Shown one piece after another: positions 55,118 to 64,000 of a stretch of 64,000 nt of DNA. Below the pieces are notes generated by a model, which saw only the letters and a list, made by a program, of their open reading frames with translations, was not told the DNA's origin and made no database searches. The translations under genes were made by a program, and so were the position numbers. Positions within the stretch are counted from its first letter, which is position 1. Every line of letters begins with the position of its first letter. Origin of the DNA: Leptidea sinapis (taxonomy: Eukaryota; Arthropoda; Insecta; Lepidoptera; Pieridae); NCBI RefSeq assembly GCF_905404315.1, contig NC_066275.1, positions 2,542,001 to 2,606,000 on the forward strand. Reading direction: 5' to 3'.

Positions 55118-55345
55118 TTAGCAGTAATATTTCAATCTAACCCCACATGTAAATACATGTTTAGCTTTAATTAAAAGTATTAAAACAACTCCAATGAGAA
55201 CGAAGGCTGCGAAAGTAATTAATAATTCTATGCTTCTTTTTTTTCCAAATTGACTATATCCTCTGATATTCCAATACGTTTCGGGTGAAGCCACTTGCTG
55301 AGCTATTTTGGCGCCAAACGCAGCGCCGGACACTTGAAACGTCAT
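55118..55345 (-). CDS. Candidate exon: membrane anchor of an unidentified protein
   Basis: 75 codons from ATG at 55345 to TAA at 55118-55120. Residues 1-38 are hydrophilic (MTFQVSGAAFGAKIAQQVAS, PETYWNIRGYSQFGKKRS), then comes a strong membrane segment at ~39-60 (IELLITFAAFVLIGVVLILL) and a short tail. The KKR cluster just before the membrane segment predicts a cytoplasmic N-terminus (type II or multi-pass topology). The codons after Lys60 may not be coding: GT dinucleotides at 55156 (CAT|GTATTT) or just downstream (GGG|GTTAGA) could be splice donors. It lies in a stretch without recognised repeats. Type II enzymes such as neprilysin-like peptidases have this layout, but I do not recognise the family. 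It could also be a chance ORF. Confidence 0.4.
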   Translation of the reverse strand: MTFQVSGAAFGAKIAQQVASPETYWNIRGYSQFGKKRSIELLITFAAFVLIGVVLILLIKAKHVFTCGVRLKYYC

Positions 55346-55399
55346 ACCCACTTGTGTTTATAATACTCGAGGTATCATTATGCGGTTTATATTATGGGT

Positions 55400-55640
55400 T
55401 GCTAGATAAACAAGCTTGGTTATTGTGATATCGCCGCTCTTTGAGAGTTGTATGAGAAGTTGTGACTATTTTGCTAAAAGCGTTAATATAAAATTTTTTT
55501 TTTTCATTTTTTAGTCAAATTAGTGTCTACGAAGTTTGAACGAATTCTAGCCGTTTAAAGTGGATCAAAATCGCGCCCAAAGAAGTCGGTTACAAACATA
55601 CAAACATACTGGTGAAGCTAATATAAAGCGTATAAAATAA
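55400..55640 (+). repeat. Dispersed insect repeat fragment
   Basis: 'aagtggatcaaaatcgcgcccaaag' and 'ggttacaaacatacaaacatac.ggtgaagctaat.aaagcgt' match a phrase common in lepidopteran repeats, probably the end of an RTE-related or Helitron-related element. The element's limits cannot be set. Confidence 0.45.
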
Positions 55641-56549
55641 TGCAATTGAATTCCTTGTAATACTTTTACTATAGTGGTCACGTTATAATATGATCTTAAT
55701 TCTTTCAAAAAATAGCTTTTACATTACCGCTTTATAAGTGCCAATATTTTAAAGTATTAAAATGGAAATCGTATGTTATCCTTAACAGATAGACATATTA
55801 TGCAATGGACTTTTCTATAGTCCTATATAAGATACACAATTCCACTATACATTATTTTGTTATATCTCAAAGGGTTTTTATTCAAAGCTCCCAGACAGTT
55901 TACTTTTTTCCGAACCCTCCAATAAATATCGTTAATGTATACAAAACTTAACAAATAATACACTAAAACCTTTCTCGAGAACTATCCATTGGTGAAAACA
56001 GCAGAAAAGTCGGTGCAGTAGTTTTTGAGTTTATCGCGAACAGTCAAACAGACATACGCAGCGGAGGACTTTGTTTTGTACTATGTATTAATGATCGACA
56101 TTAAATTTATAATAATGTAATACGGCTATACAAAGAGAAACAGTTATTTGTATTTACTGGCAAATACAACGAGTTGCAAATTTTGCGAGACTTAAGCAAA
56201 TGAGTGACTTAAACCAGCGCGCTATACATTGTAGAGTTTCCCAAATCTAGGCTAAAATCACATCCGACAAACAGCACCTTGTGACTGTACGTGCTTCGAC
56301 ACCGCACTGCATGTGCTCATTAATGTTAAACGGTGCTTTTGTGAGTTTTGATAACATGCTCACATGGAATATGTAATGCGTGATTATAAAGTTACTTCTG
56401 GTACGTACCAAGTAGTTTTCGGTAAATAAAAGAACGTTGTTATTTAACAAGATGAGTGAATACATTTTATCTACACCCATGCTGTAAATCCTCAATTAAA
56501 GATTCTGAAAAAGTTAGCTTACTGAAAACATTATAAAAGCCAGTCATAG
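55641..56549. other. AT-rich DNA with one repeat-like phrase
   Basis: At about 55975-56085 'agaaaagtcggtgcagtagtttttgagtttatcgcgaac' and 'cagacatacgcagcggagga' recall dispersed insect repeats ('...cagtagtttttgag...'). No supported gene. Confidence 0.4.
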
Positions 56550-56630
56550 TAACCATTACATCATCCAAACGAGTGTTGTAATGTTGTACTCAATTTCATT
56601 ACACCACTCGTTTGGATGATGTAATGGTTA
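56550..56630. repeat. Long near-perfect hairpin (34-bp stem)
   Basis: Arms 56550-56575 and 56605-56630 are exact reverse complements (26 bp). After one mismatch (56576 versus 56604) another 7 bp pair (56577-56583 with 56597-56603), leaving a 13-base loop. Either strand would fold into a ~34-bp stem. Pairing stops sharply at 56549/56631. It could be a foldback remnant or a small-RNA precursor; I see no gene around it. Confidence 0.85.
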
Positions 56631-57991
56631 TTAGGTTGTCATTGGTTGTTTCACCCAAAGTCTGTTTGAGGATTCATATTAGGGGTGTAGCTAAGTCTTG
56701 TATGCAACTGTTGAAAATTAGGTATAAAAACACTCATGTGATACTATTATCAACCCACATTCGTGTTTTAATACCCCTTATTATAAAATAGTTGCATAAA
56801 TAATTACTATTAACAAAACATAGGGTGTTATTACAAAAAAATATTTTAAGCATGGCTCAGACACGTGTGTGATTATACAGTGACCAAACTTAACAACATC
56901 AGAGACTTCACAATATCGACGTAGATATTACAAAACAGTGTTTAGCTTGTGTTTAACTAATTAGTCAAACACAACATAAACTGAAGTGTACAGGAACAAC
57001 TAAGCCAATGGAACGCAATTTTCAACAGATATCATATCTCTGTTATGACATAATCCAAATTTTCCTTAAGAATAATATGATGTATCCGTTGGACATGCTT
57101 CGTCTCGTGTTTAAATATAAGCAATGTCTAAAGATTGTTTAACGCTGAACAACAGATAGACACAGATTTGTAATAGAACTTTTTTAAAACAAGGGTTCAA
57201 CACACGTTTAATTTTTTTGTTATAACACAGTATATGTTTAAATACCAGAGTCAGTTAAAATTCATAGAGCAGGAGCATACGACATTGCCGTTTGAAGAGT
57301 TTTAATTTTTTTTCTTGCTTTTCTACTTGGCTTTCTGCGGATTATTTCTTATAGTATAGGCTGTCAATATGTATCACTGATAATTCAAAATGAAAATAAA
57401 TCTAGCCGTTATGGGGATTTTAAAAGTAATTTCCAGGGTCATGGTATTGCCAACTACATACATAGTCTGGCCATAAATATTGTTACAACTTTAACACTTC
57501 TAATTCATATTTTTTTAAATTAATATTTGGAACGCGTTGAACTTGTTATACATTTTGATAATTTCCCGCCATTCAACTTTTTTTCTTCGGGTTTTTCTTC
57601 ATAACTATGGGGTGTTAAAGAGAACAGAATGGCTATGATTGCCTTGCCTTCGGTCATTTTCAAGGCATTTCAAAAGCTGGTTATCAGTCATATGTTCCTC
57701 TATCATTCTATAGATAGATATACCAACACATTGTCAAAGATCTTTATAGATAGAGGCAACCGCGTGCTGTTAATTATCCAGCTGATACCGTTCAAAGTGG
57801 ATCACGAGACATTAAATCGTGTTGTGAAACATCAAAGCAATACCCTTTATAAAAATGTATCATGGAGTTTCCAGCAAGACTGTATCTGGTCACAAGCTAT
57901 GAACTCCGTAAGCTTGGCTGGGAGTCTACGATTTGGCTCTTCTCTAATCTGAACTCTCTCCTCTTGGACTATAAACTATGCTGAGTTTTAG
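56631..57991. other. AT-rich DNA, no gene recognised
   Basis: The 107-codon ORF at 57629-57952 has no membrane segment, motif or resemblance that I can identify, so I do not call it a gene. Confidence 0.4.
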
Positions 57992-58306
57992 TACCAATGG
58001 TAGGCTACTATGCACAGGATGCCGGCTAGATTATGGGTACCACAACGGCGCCTATTTCTGCCATGAAGCAGTAATGTGTAAACATTACTGTGTTTCGGTC
58101 TGAAGGGCGCCGTAGCTAGTAAACTTACTGAACAAATGAGACTTAACATCTTATGTCTCAACGTGACGAGCGTAATTTTAGTACCGCTCAGAATTTTTGA
58201 GCTTTTCAAGAATCTTGAGCGGCACTGCATTGTAATGGGCAGGGCATATCAATTGCCATCAGCTGAACATCCTGCTCGTCTCGTCCCTTATTGTCATAAA
58301 TAAAAA
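57992..58306 (+). mobile_element. SINE-like family S, full length
   Basis: Close to the family consensus over its whole length, from 'taccaatggtaggctac' to 'cccttattgtcataaataaaaat'. 'gtagctagtaaacttactgaacaaatg' has a few changes. Confidence 0.9.
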
Positions 58307-58395
58307 TAAATCGTAAATAAAAAGAGCTTCGTTACACTTCAAACTAAAGCAGAAATAGTGCTTGTGCACTGCTCTTTGACGGCAAAATCTCCTCT

Positions 58396-58440
58396 ATGGT
58401 ACATATGTAGCCGGCATCCTGTGCTAAGAAACCAACCACA
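58396..58440 (-). mobile_element. SINE-like family S, 5'-end fragment
   Basis: Only 'tagccggcatcctgtgctaag' and 'accaaccac' of the 5' end remain, on the minus strand. Confidence 0.6.
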
Positions 58441-58499
58441 TTGGTTCTTTTGCTTGTTGATTGACATTCAGCACTTCTTTCCCGCGCAAATGTGATATT

Positions 58500-59016
58500 T
58501 AATTCAAATTCAAATATTTTTATTCAAAATAGGATTTAAAATCACTTATTGAACGTCAAAAACTACCACCCATTCAAAAGAGACTGCCTCAGACCCGAGA
58601 AGAATGGGCGCAAGAAACTCAACGGGCTTTTTTTTATAAAATATGGATTACAATGTGATATCGTACAATAAACATTTATAATTAAAGAGCCTGAGGGTGT
58701 TCGCTTTATTCCCAGTCCGTGGTGTCATTTAGGAAATCGTTTATGCTATAATAACCTTTCCCACACAAACGTTTTTTAACAATTCTTTTAAATTTCCGTA
58801 ACACATTTGTTTTGTACATTTTCTGGGATCATATTGTAGAAGCATATACATCGCCCAACAAAAGACTTACTAACTCGACCCAACCGAGTAGTAGGCATAA
58901 CAAGTTTATGTTTGTTCCTCGTGTTAACATTATGAAAGTCACAGTTTCTAGAAAACTCCTCAGTGTGCTTATGAACATACAGAACATTATCAAAATGTAT
59001 TGAGAAGCAACAGTCA
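58500..59016 (-). pseudogene. L2/CR1-like LINE, family C, 5'-truncated
   Basis: Minus strand: (TTTGAA)-type tail at 58500-58520, the 3' UTR with 'cgcccattcttctcgggtctgagg', and the C-terminal coding part HFDNVLYVHKHTEEFSRNCD, then HKLVMPTTRLGRVSKSFVGR and CFYNMIPENVQNKCVTEI. The 5' break is at 'gactgttgc' near 59016. The 157-codon ORF at 58788-59261 joins this to unrelated sequence upstream. Confidence 0.85.
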
Positions 59017-59322
59017 ATAGAAGTGTGAATATTTGCTTGCATTGACTGTGGCGCGTATGTGATATAAAAAGGTTTGTACGCGTGTACTTTCGGAAATATT
59101 TTCGAGTGGATGTGTAATATTATAAATGACGTCCATTTTCTTGGAATGGCGTGATTCCTTTTGTGTACAAGAGAGCCTTGGCGGCGGAAATCTCTTAATG
59201 ATGTCCCGGAAGTAGATTCGTTTCTTAAGTTGTTGTAAGTAACTATGACTATTCTGAGCAATCAGAAACCAGCGCCGAGGTACAGGTTATATGAGGTAGG
59301 TATTGCCTTATATTGTTTTATG
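59017..59322. other. GC-richer unidentified segment
   Basis: Open on the minus strand and read through from the LINE fragment (DFRRQGSLVHKRNHAIPRKW). The composition suggests transposon-derived coding, but I recognise nothing. Confidence 0.35.
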
Positions 59323-59612
59323 AAAATAGGAGACGAGACGAGCAGGGCGTTCAGCTGATGGTAATTGATACGCCCAGCCTATTACAATGTAGTGCTCAGG
59401 ATTCTTTAAAAACCAAAAATTCTGAGCGGCACTTCAATTGCGCTCGTCGCCTTGAGACATATGATATTAAGTCTAATTTGCCCAGTAATTTCACTAGCTA
59501 CGGTGCACTTCAGACCGAAACCACAGTAGATATATGTCTACTGTGCTGAAACACAGTAAAACTTACACATTACTGCTTCACGGCAGAAAAAGCCGCCGTT
59601 GTGGTAACCATA
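59323..59612 (-). mobile_element. SINE-like family S, near full length
   Basis: Minus strand, from the tail complement 'aaaataggagacgagacgagcagg' to 'cggcagaaaaagccgccgttgtggta'. An extra 'cagtagatatatgtctactgtgctga' hairpin-like insertion interrupts the 'tttcggtctgaag' region near 59522-59550. Confidence 0.8.
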
Positions 59613-59745
59613 ACTGGAAACTACAATTGTTTGTTTGTTACCTTGGGACATAAGATGTCTCATTTCCCCAGTAATTTCACTAGGTACGGCGCCCTTCACA
59701 CAGAACACAATAATGCTGACACATTACTGCTTCACAGCAGAAAAA
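59613..59745 (-). mobile_element. SINE-like family S, second partial copy
   Basis: Minus strand, same orientation as its neighbour and directly adjoining it: 'ttgggacataagatgtctcattt', 'cagtaatttcactag.tacggcgcccttca', 'cattactgcttcacagcag'. Only the 5' half of the family is present. Confidence 0.7.
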
Positions 59746-59915
59746 AATCTCGTAAAATTATTGGGATAAAGACACGAATTTCCATCTTATGTCTCAAATT
59801 GATCAGAATTTTCGGTTTTTCAAGATTCCTGAGCTGTACTGTGCTATGATTGGGCACGGTGTACTATCAGCTAAACGTATTGCTCTTCTCGGCTTTTTTT
59901 CTCATGAAAAAAGCT
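59746..59915 (+). mobile_element. SINE-like family S, third partial copy, opposite strand
   Basis: Plus strand: 'attattgggataaagacacg.atttccatcttatgtctcaa', 'cagaattttcggtttttcaag' and 'cagctaaacgtattgctcttctcg'. With the copy before it, it forms a 5'-to-5' inverted pair. Confidence 0.65.
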
Positions 59916-61049
59916 GCATTTCGTTTCCGAGAAAAAAATTTAAAATTACGTGGTTTCTTAAATCAATACTAACAAAAAACAAAGAACACAAATCCTATTT
60001 ACTAGCTTATGCTCTTTAAAACATATTTATGAGAAAATAAATATAGATATAAAATAAATAAAATTTATTATGTGGTACGATTTAATTTCCATAATATTCG
60101 GATTAAATTGTTTTAATTCTTATGAGACACTGGCACAACTTTCAATTTTTATCATAAATTCTCAAACATCAATTAACTATAATGTAAGAATTATGTAATG
60201 TTAACTGATTTAAGTGTAACTGATTAAAAATTTAAACCGTGATTGAATCCGTTAAAAGTAATTACATTTCATTACGTGAATGTTCAGTCGCCGTCCAGTC
60301 AAACTGTTTAAGTCCGAATTCACAACAAAAATTTACTGTAATCTCACAAAACTTTATATTGAATTTATTTATTCGTTTATTGAAAAGAGCAAAACATATT
60401 CTGAAAAAGCAGTTAAAGCAACAATGACATTACACTATGTAATATTGATTTGCTATGGGTAAATATTTACAATACGATGTACATAAAAGCAATATGTTTT
60501 AAAAAAATAAAAAATAAAATTAATATAATTATTGTAATGCGAACTTACTGCTCTCACATAAACCTTAGAGGTTTTGCGAGTATGTCTTTATTATTGTATA
60601 TATTATATTAAGATAATTTTATTTATTGAATAAATAAATAAATAACGAATATCCAACGTATAAAAGATCCATAAATTAATGCATGAATTATGTTTAAACA
60701 AGAAAAACATGAAATTAAATAAGTAAAAGGCACGAAGAGAATCAATAACTCTAATTCAAAATCGATATACTGCAAAATCCGAAATGAAAAAAATATTTAA
60801 AAATCTTGAAAATTACTGATAATTGGGAGGGGTTGAAACTTACGATAATATTCAGAGATCTGCATTACTAACTTATAATTTTTAATTATGTTCTGGGCTT
60901 CCATAAAAGTTTTGGTAATAAATAAAAAAAAACAAAAGTAATTGTTAAAATATTTTTAGTGTCTTACCTTTACATACGTAAATCCAAACTCAACACAACA
61001 CGAAAACGTATCGAACTTATTATCACACACGACACAACCATCCCCTACG
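59916..61049. other. AT-rich DNA, nothing recognised
   Basis: (AAAT)n at about 60628-60646. The 62- and 60-codon overlapping ORFs near 60240-60460 have no family features. Confidence 0.4.
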
Positions 61050-61967
61050 ATGGCTAGGGCGCGACTACGGAGTACGCTCTACGGTCTAACCTTAGGCAAC
61101 TCTAGGGTTGGGCATCTGAAATTCAGTAGAGCGTTCACACCACAGAGCCCGTGTCAGATGTGCTCAAACTTTTACATTAGTGTACAGAAGTTTGGTTTCT
61201 ACGTGAGAACAACTAAAGCAAAAACAGATGACGCCTTAGACTTAAAAAGCTTCACAGAATATGAAAATTGTGTTTCACAACTATATTAGTGGTAATGTTG
61301 ATGCACAGTTCAAATTCGGATAACTTTATAGCTAGTAAGTGGATCTCAAGGAAATAATTTTACACGTAACCACGGACGAGTGAAAAAAGAAGGACTCCGC
61401 GCAGTGATATTAGCAAGTGAAGCACCGTTAAGCTAGGTGTGTGTGCGGTTACGGGGGATACTAGTAACACAATTTTTTCTCCCTTAAATAATCATATATG
61501 GTCACAAATACTTATATAGTATCGTTTTTACACTTTTTCACAACGCACGACGGCATTTTTATAATATTTTATTGAGACGCAAACTGATCTGTCACAGACG
61601 ATGACAATTTTCATAATGGCCGCCTATCGGCCTGTAGTAGCGTAAGTGTGTGCGTGGGACTATGTATTTACACGTTAATCTGCTTGTTTTGGTGCTACAT
61701 TGTTATGTAAGGTGACACGGAGTCCTTATTTTTTATCTTGTCCGTGCACGTAACATGTTTTTTAGACTACAATCACGTCGACATACAGACAAGTGGTCTG
61801 CTGAGAAGAGGTGCAGCAAGGAACTGAGCAGCTTAGTTTTTTTTTAAGAAAAACTCTTGAATGTGTCTATCTAAATATTTTTATCATTAAATAGTCATTA
61901 AATTTTTGAATTTGTAGTGTACGGTAAGTACAATGTGTGGATTATTATTGTATACGATAACATGTAA
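61050..61967. other. GC-richer segment of unknown origin
   Basis: Around 61030-61160, 61380-61460 and 61600-61700 the sequence is less AT-rich than its surroundings ('actccgcgcagtgatattag', 'aatggccgcctatcggcctg'). It reads like transposon sequence, and one phrase ('cagatgtgctcaaactttta') has a weak parallel near 10708. No protein motif recognised. Confidence 0.35.
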
Positions 61968-62252
61968 ACAATTTGTTATGTTTTAAAGTTATAACCCTCA
62001 CTTCTAGGATTAATAACACAGATAAAATTTGAAAACAAAATTTTATGAACGATGCGGGACTCGAAAACAGTTGGTAAAAGCACTCGCACGGAACGCGAGA
62101 GGTCACGGGTTCGAGTCCCGCGTTATAAAATCTTGTATGGTTTGTTCAACTCTCAGGTTGTGGCTTCATCTACAGGATCTACTTTACAGTTGATAACCTG
62201 CTTTACCCCAATATTTGCATATTAAGAAGTTGACTTGAGATGTCGCTCTTGT
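61968..62252 (+). repeat. tRNA-like inverted-repeat element, copy E3
   Basis: Left arm with 'ataaccctcacttctaggatta' to 'gatgcgggactcgaa', then a plus-strand tRNA-like core lacking its 5' acceptor (62066-62125: anticodon stem CTCGC/GCGAG with loop ACGGAAC, then GGTTCGAGTCCCGCG), then the 'ataaaatcttgtatggtttgttcaactctcagg...' module. Relative to both outer modules the core is inverted compared with copy E2. Abuts copy E4. Confidence 0.7.
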
Positions 62253-62525
62253 AAATCTAAGCAATTTGTTCTGTTTTTAAAGTGATAACCCTCACTTCTA
62301 GGATTAATACACAAATAAAATTTGAAAAACAACAAAATTTTATGAACGATGCGGGACTCGAACGTTTACCCCAGTTGGCTATAGCACTGGCAAGGAACGC
62401 TGGAGGTCGTGGGTTCGAGTCCCGCATCGTTCATAAAATTTTGTTATTCTTCAAATTTCATTTGTGTTTTAATCCTAGAAGTGAGGGTTATCACTTTAAA
62501 AACATAACAAATTATTATAATTTAT
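62253..62525 (+). repeat. tRNA-like inverted-repeat element, copy E4
   Basis: Left arm 62255-62360 and right arm 62412-62525 are near-perfect inverted copies of each other (~100 bp, ending in 'aaccctcacttctagg' / 'cctagaagtgagggtt'). The core at 62360-62433 is tRNA-like with acceptor GAACG../..CGTTC, a decayed D arm and an intact T arm (GGGTTCGAGTCCC). The 'tcaacgatacgtcac...' module of copies E1-E3 is missing. The 138-codon ORF overlapping it is incidental. Confidence 0.75.
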
Positions 62526-62554
62526 ATTCAAGATCTGCGCGGCAACCGCCGCTG

Positions 62555-63475
62555 CACGGTTTTATGACTATTAGTTCCGGAAAACTCATAGCCAATGAAT
62601 TGATAGTATGGACGAGATCAGTATCACCGACATATGTGCATCAAATTTCAAGAGTGAGGACATCATCAACGCCAAGACGCTCCTGTACGAGGTTTTGATG
62701 AAAACCGACTAGATGCCGTCCCGCAGCAGGGATGAAAGGGGAGAGAGAAGTCTTCAGGACATGATAAATCTCCTGAAGGTAACTGACCCTGACGACGTAC
62801 CGTCTTTCGTGGCAAGGAACTTAAACAAGTTACCGCCCGTCACCTTCGACCAGGTTGCTTAAGGACATCACAAACCTCAAGGCAGGCCTGGCAGATGTAG
62901 TGTTGAAATTAGAGTCATCTCAAAACACCGATCAGGGACCTGCAACGTGACTATGCTGCTGCCATTCGCCAGCAACCCAGAAAGCGGACAATGCTGAGGA
63001 CAGACCCCGCTTGTAGAACTGTGTCGAAGGGTCTGACCGACAAGGATGGCTTCGTTAAGGTGGAGCGGAAGAAGAGGAGGCCTCCTAGTCATGACCAATG
63101 TGGCACAGCACCGATTGGACAGAACCAGCTCCTGCGTCTCGTAATCCTAGTGACGTATATCTACGTCTCTCGCTCTCACTACACCACCAATACCTCCGAC
63201 ATTGTTCAGTACTTGGTGGAAAGACAAGGTTCCGGTTGGGGGTCGAAAAGTTGGTGACGTTGGTCCCGACAGAACATATATCGACCTTCCTGGACGTGAA
63301 GCTGTGGCCGAAGGAGGTCGTGTTCCGCAAGTATCACGGACATCGCCGACCGCCGGAAGCTACCGAACTCGCGCCTCACATCGCCGCGAAAATGTGACGT
63401 AGATTTAAGGTATATATAATATGTATGTTAGACTATAAGGTATTTATTTTATGGGCCTGAAATAAAAGGATTTAT
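62555..63475 (+). pseudogene. Decayed ORF1-like protein of a transposable element
   Basis: GC-rich coding text in an AT-rich window. From ATG at 62608: MDEISITDICASNFKSEDII, a single in-frame stop near 62710, then RGERSLQDMINLLKVTDPDD and SFVARNLNKLPPVTFDQV. After a frameshift near 62860 comes a likely coiled coil (LKDITNLKAGLADVVLKLES), then a basic stretch (KVERKKRRPP). Then IYVSRSHYTTNTSDIVQYL and, after a frameshift near 63215, RLGVEKLVTLVPTEHISTF and KLWPKEVVFRKYHGHRRPP. Order (coiled coil, basic linker, possible RRM-like domain) resembles ORF1 proteins of LINEs. 'cctgaaataaaagg' and a (TTA)n run at 63469 look like a 3' end. I recall similar unnamed proteins from Lepidoptera. Confidence 0.55.
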
Positions 63476-64000
63476 TATTATTATTATCATTAAATATTGG
63501 AGCGTGAACACAATTTTCCAACTAAAATTATTTCTATCTGTATCTTTGTACTTACATCACGCAAAAACTACAACACTATATAACTTAAAATGTGGGGATT
63601 TTACCAAAGGAAAATAATATCTTATTCCCGTTGTTTTTTTATTTAATTTACAACGCTCACTACAATATTAAATATAAATTAACCAATTAACCAAATCTAA
63701 ATCAATCAAATCTGTTGTCTGAATTCGTAAGTTAGTAATTTGATACTTGATGTAATTCTAAATTTTTATGTTTCTTGTCTTTCACACAATCTCTCTTGCA
63801 CCGCAATTAAATGACTTTGGTTTCTAAAATATCTAGTATATCCTCTAGAAGTATCTATTATATTAGAAATGACATCAAAAAGTATTCTAAATTAACCAAT
63901 TTTGAGAAAATGTATACCTTTTATGCCTGACTTTTGCCTTTTTAAACTCCAAAAATGGAATATTAGGTATGACGAAAACATACAAATATTTTCTTCGGGG
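63476..64000. other. AT-rich DNA, nothing recognised
   Basis: No supported gene. Confidence 0.35.

Noticed and set aside
57629..57952. 107-codon ORF as a gene
   Set aside because: No motif, membrane segment, start context or similarity that I recognise; ORFs of this size occur by chance and the flanks are non-coding in appearance.
58788..59261. 157-codon ORF as a novel protein
   Set aside because: It is a chance fusion of a 5'-truncated LINE family C fragment with unrelated upstream sequence; the break is at about 59016.
62282..62698. 138-codon ORF as a gene
   Set aside because: It reads through the tRNA-like inverted-repeat element and into the ORF1-like pseudogene in the wrong frame.

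Overview
The window looks like nuclear DNA from a lepidopteran insect (butterfly or moth). It is AT-rich and dense in transposable elements. I find no complete host gene, no rRNA, no functional tRNA, no CRISPR array and no bacterial-style operon. The assignment rests on the repeats: a ~300-bp SINE-like family with a poly-A-like 'cataaaaa' end, jockey/Daphne-type and L2/CR1-type LINEs, RTE-type LINE tails, TCT...CTAG Helitrons, a piggyBac remnant, and tRNA-like repeats of a kind common in Lepidoptera. These family names come from memory and from translated motifs, not from a search.

Layout. 0.7-5.5 kb: SINE copies, an L2-like LINE split by a Helitron, then a scrambled jockey/Daphne fragment. 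7-9.3 kb: a tRNA-like inverted-repeat element, two SINEs (one carrying a promoter-like insert), and a LINE C-terminal fragment. 12.5-25.5 kb: SINEs, 3' ends of several LINE families, Helitrons, Daphne tails and one retroposon nested in a SINE. 26-29 kb: a second tRNA-like element, a jockey-like reverse transcriptase pseudogene, and another LINE C-terminal fragment. 29.5-32.5 kb: mostly unique AT-rich DNA with a diverged tandem duplication and a second promoter-like module. 32.8-39.1 kb: RTE-like, Daphne and L2-like fragments, SINEs, a Helitron and a SINE split by a short non-autonomous LINE derivative. 40-43.6 kb: the only long intact ORF, a 1056-codon endonuclease/reverse transcriptase of a Daphne/jockey-type LINE, nested inside an older copy of the same family. 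44-52.4 kb: piggyBac remnant, several RTE-type C-terminal fragments, a diverged duplicated segment and a 59-bp minisatellite. 53-64 kb: SINE cluster, LINE ends, a 34-bp-stem hairpin, a candidate membrane-anchor exon, a tandem pair of tRNA-like elements and a decayed ORF1-like coding region.

How the parts relate. The Daphne ORF2 product is probably the machinery that made its 5'-truncated copies. Because the SINE 3' end resembles the Daphne 3' end, the SINE may use the same machinery in trans. A short element starting TGGTGGCTGGAT ends like the L2-like LINE and may parasitise it in the same way. Nested insertions give a relative order: Helitron after L2-like LINE, young Daphne after old Daphne, short L2-derivative after SINE and after RTE fragment. 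The best candidates for something less ordinary are the modular tRNA-like element with a core found in both orientations, the two promoter-like modules sharing a 25-bp core in opposite orientation, the long hairpin near 56.6 kb and the membrane-anchor ORF near 55.2 kb.
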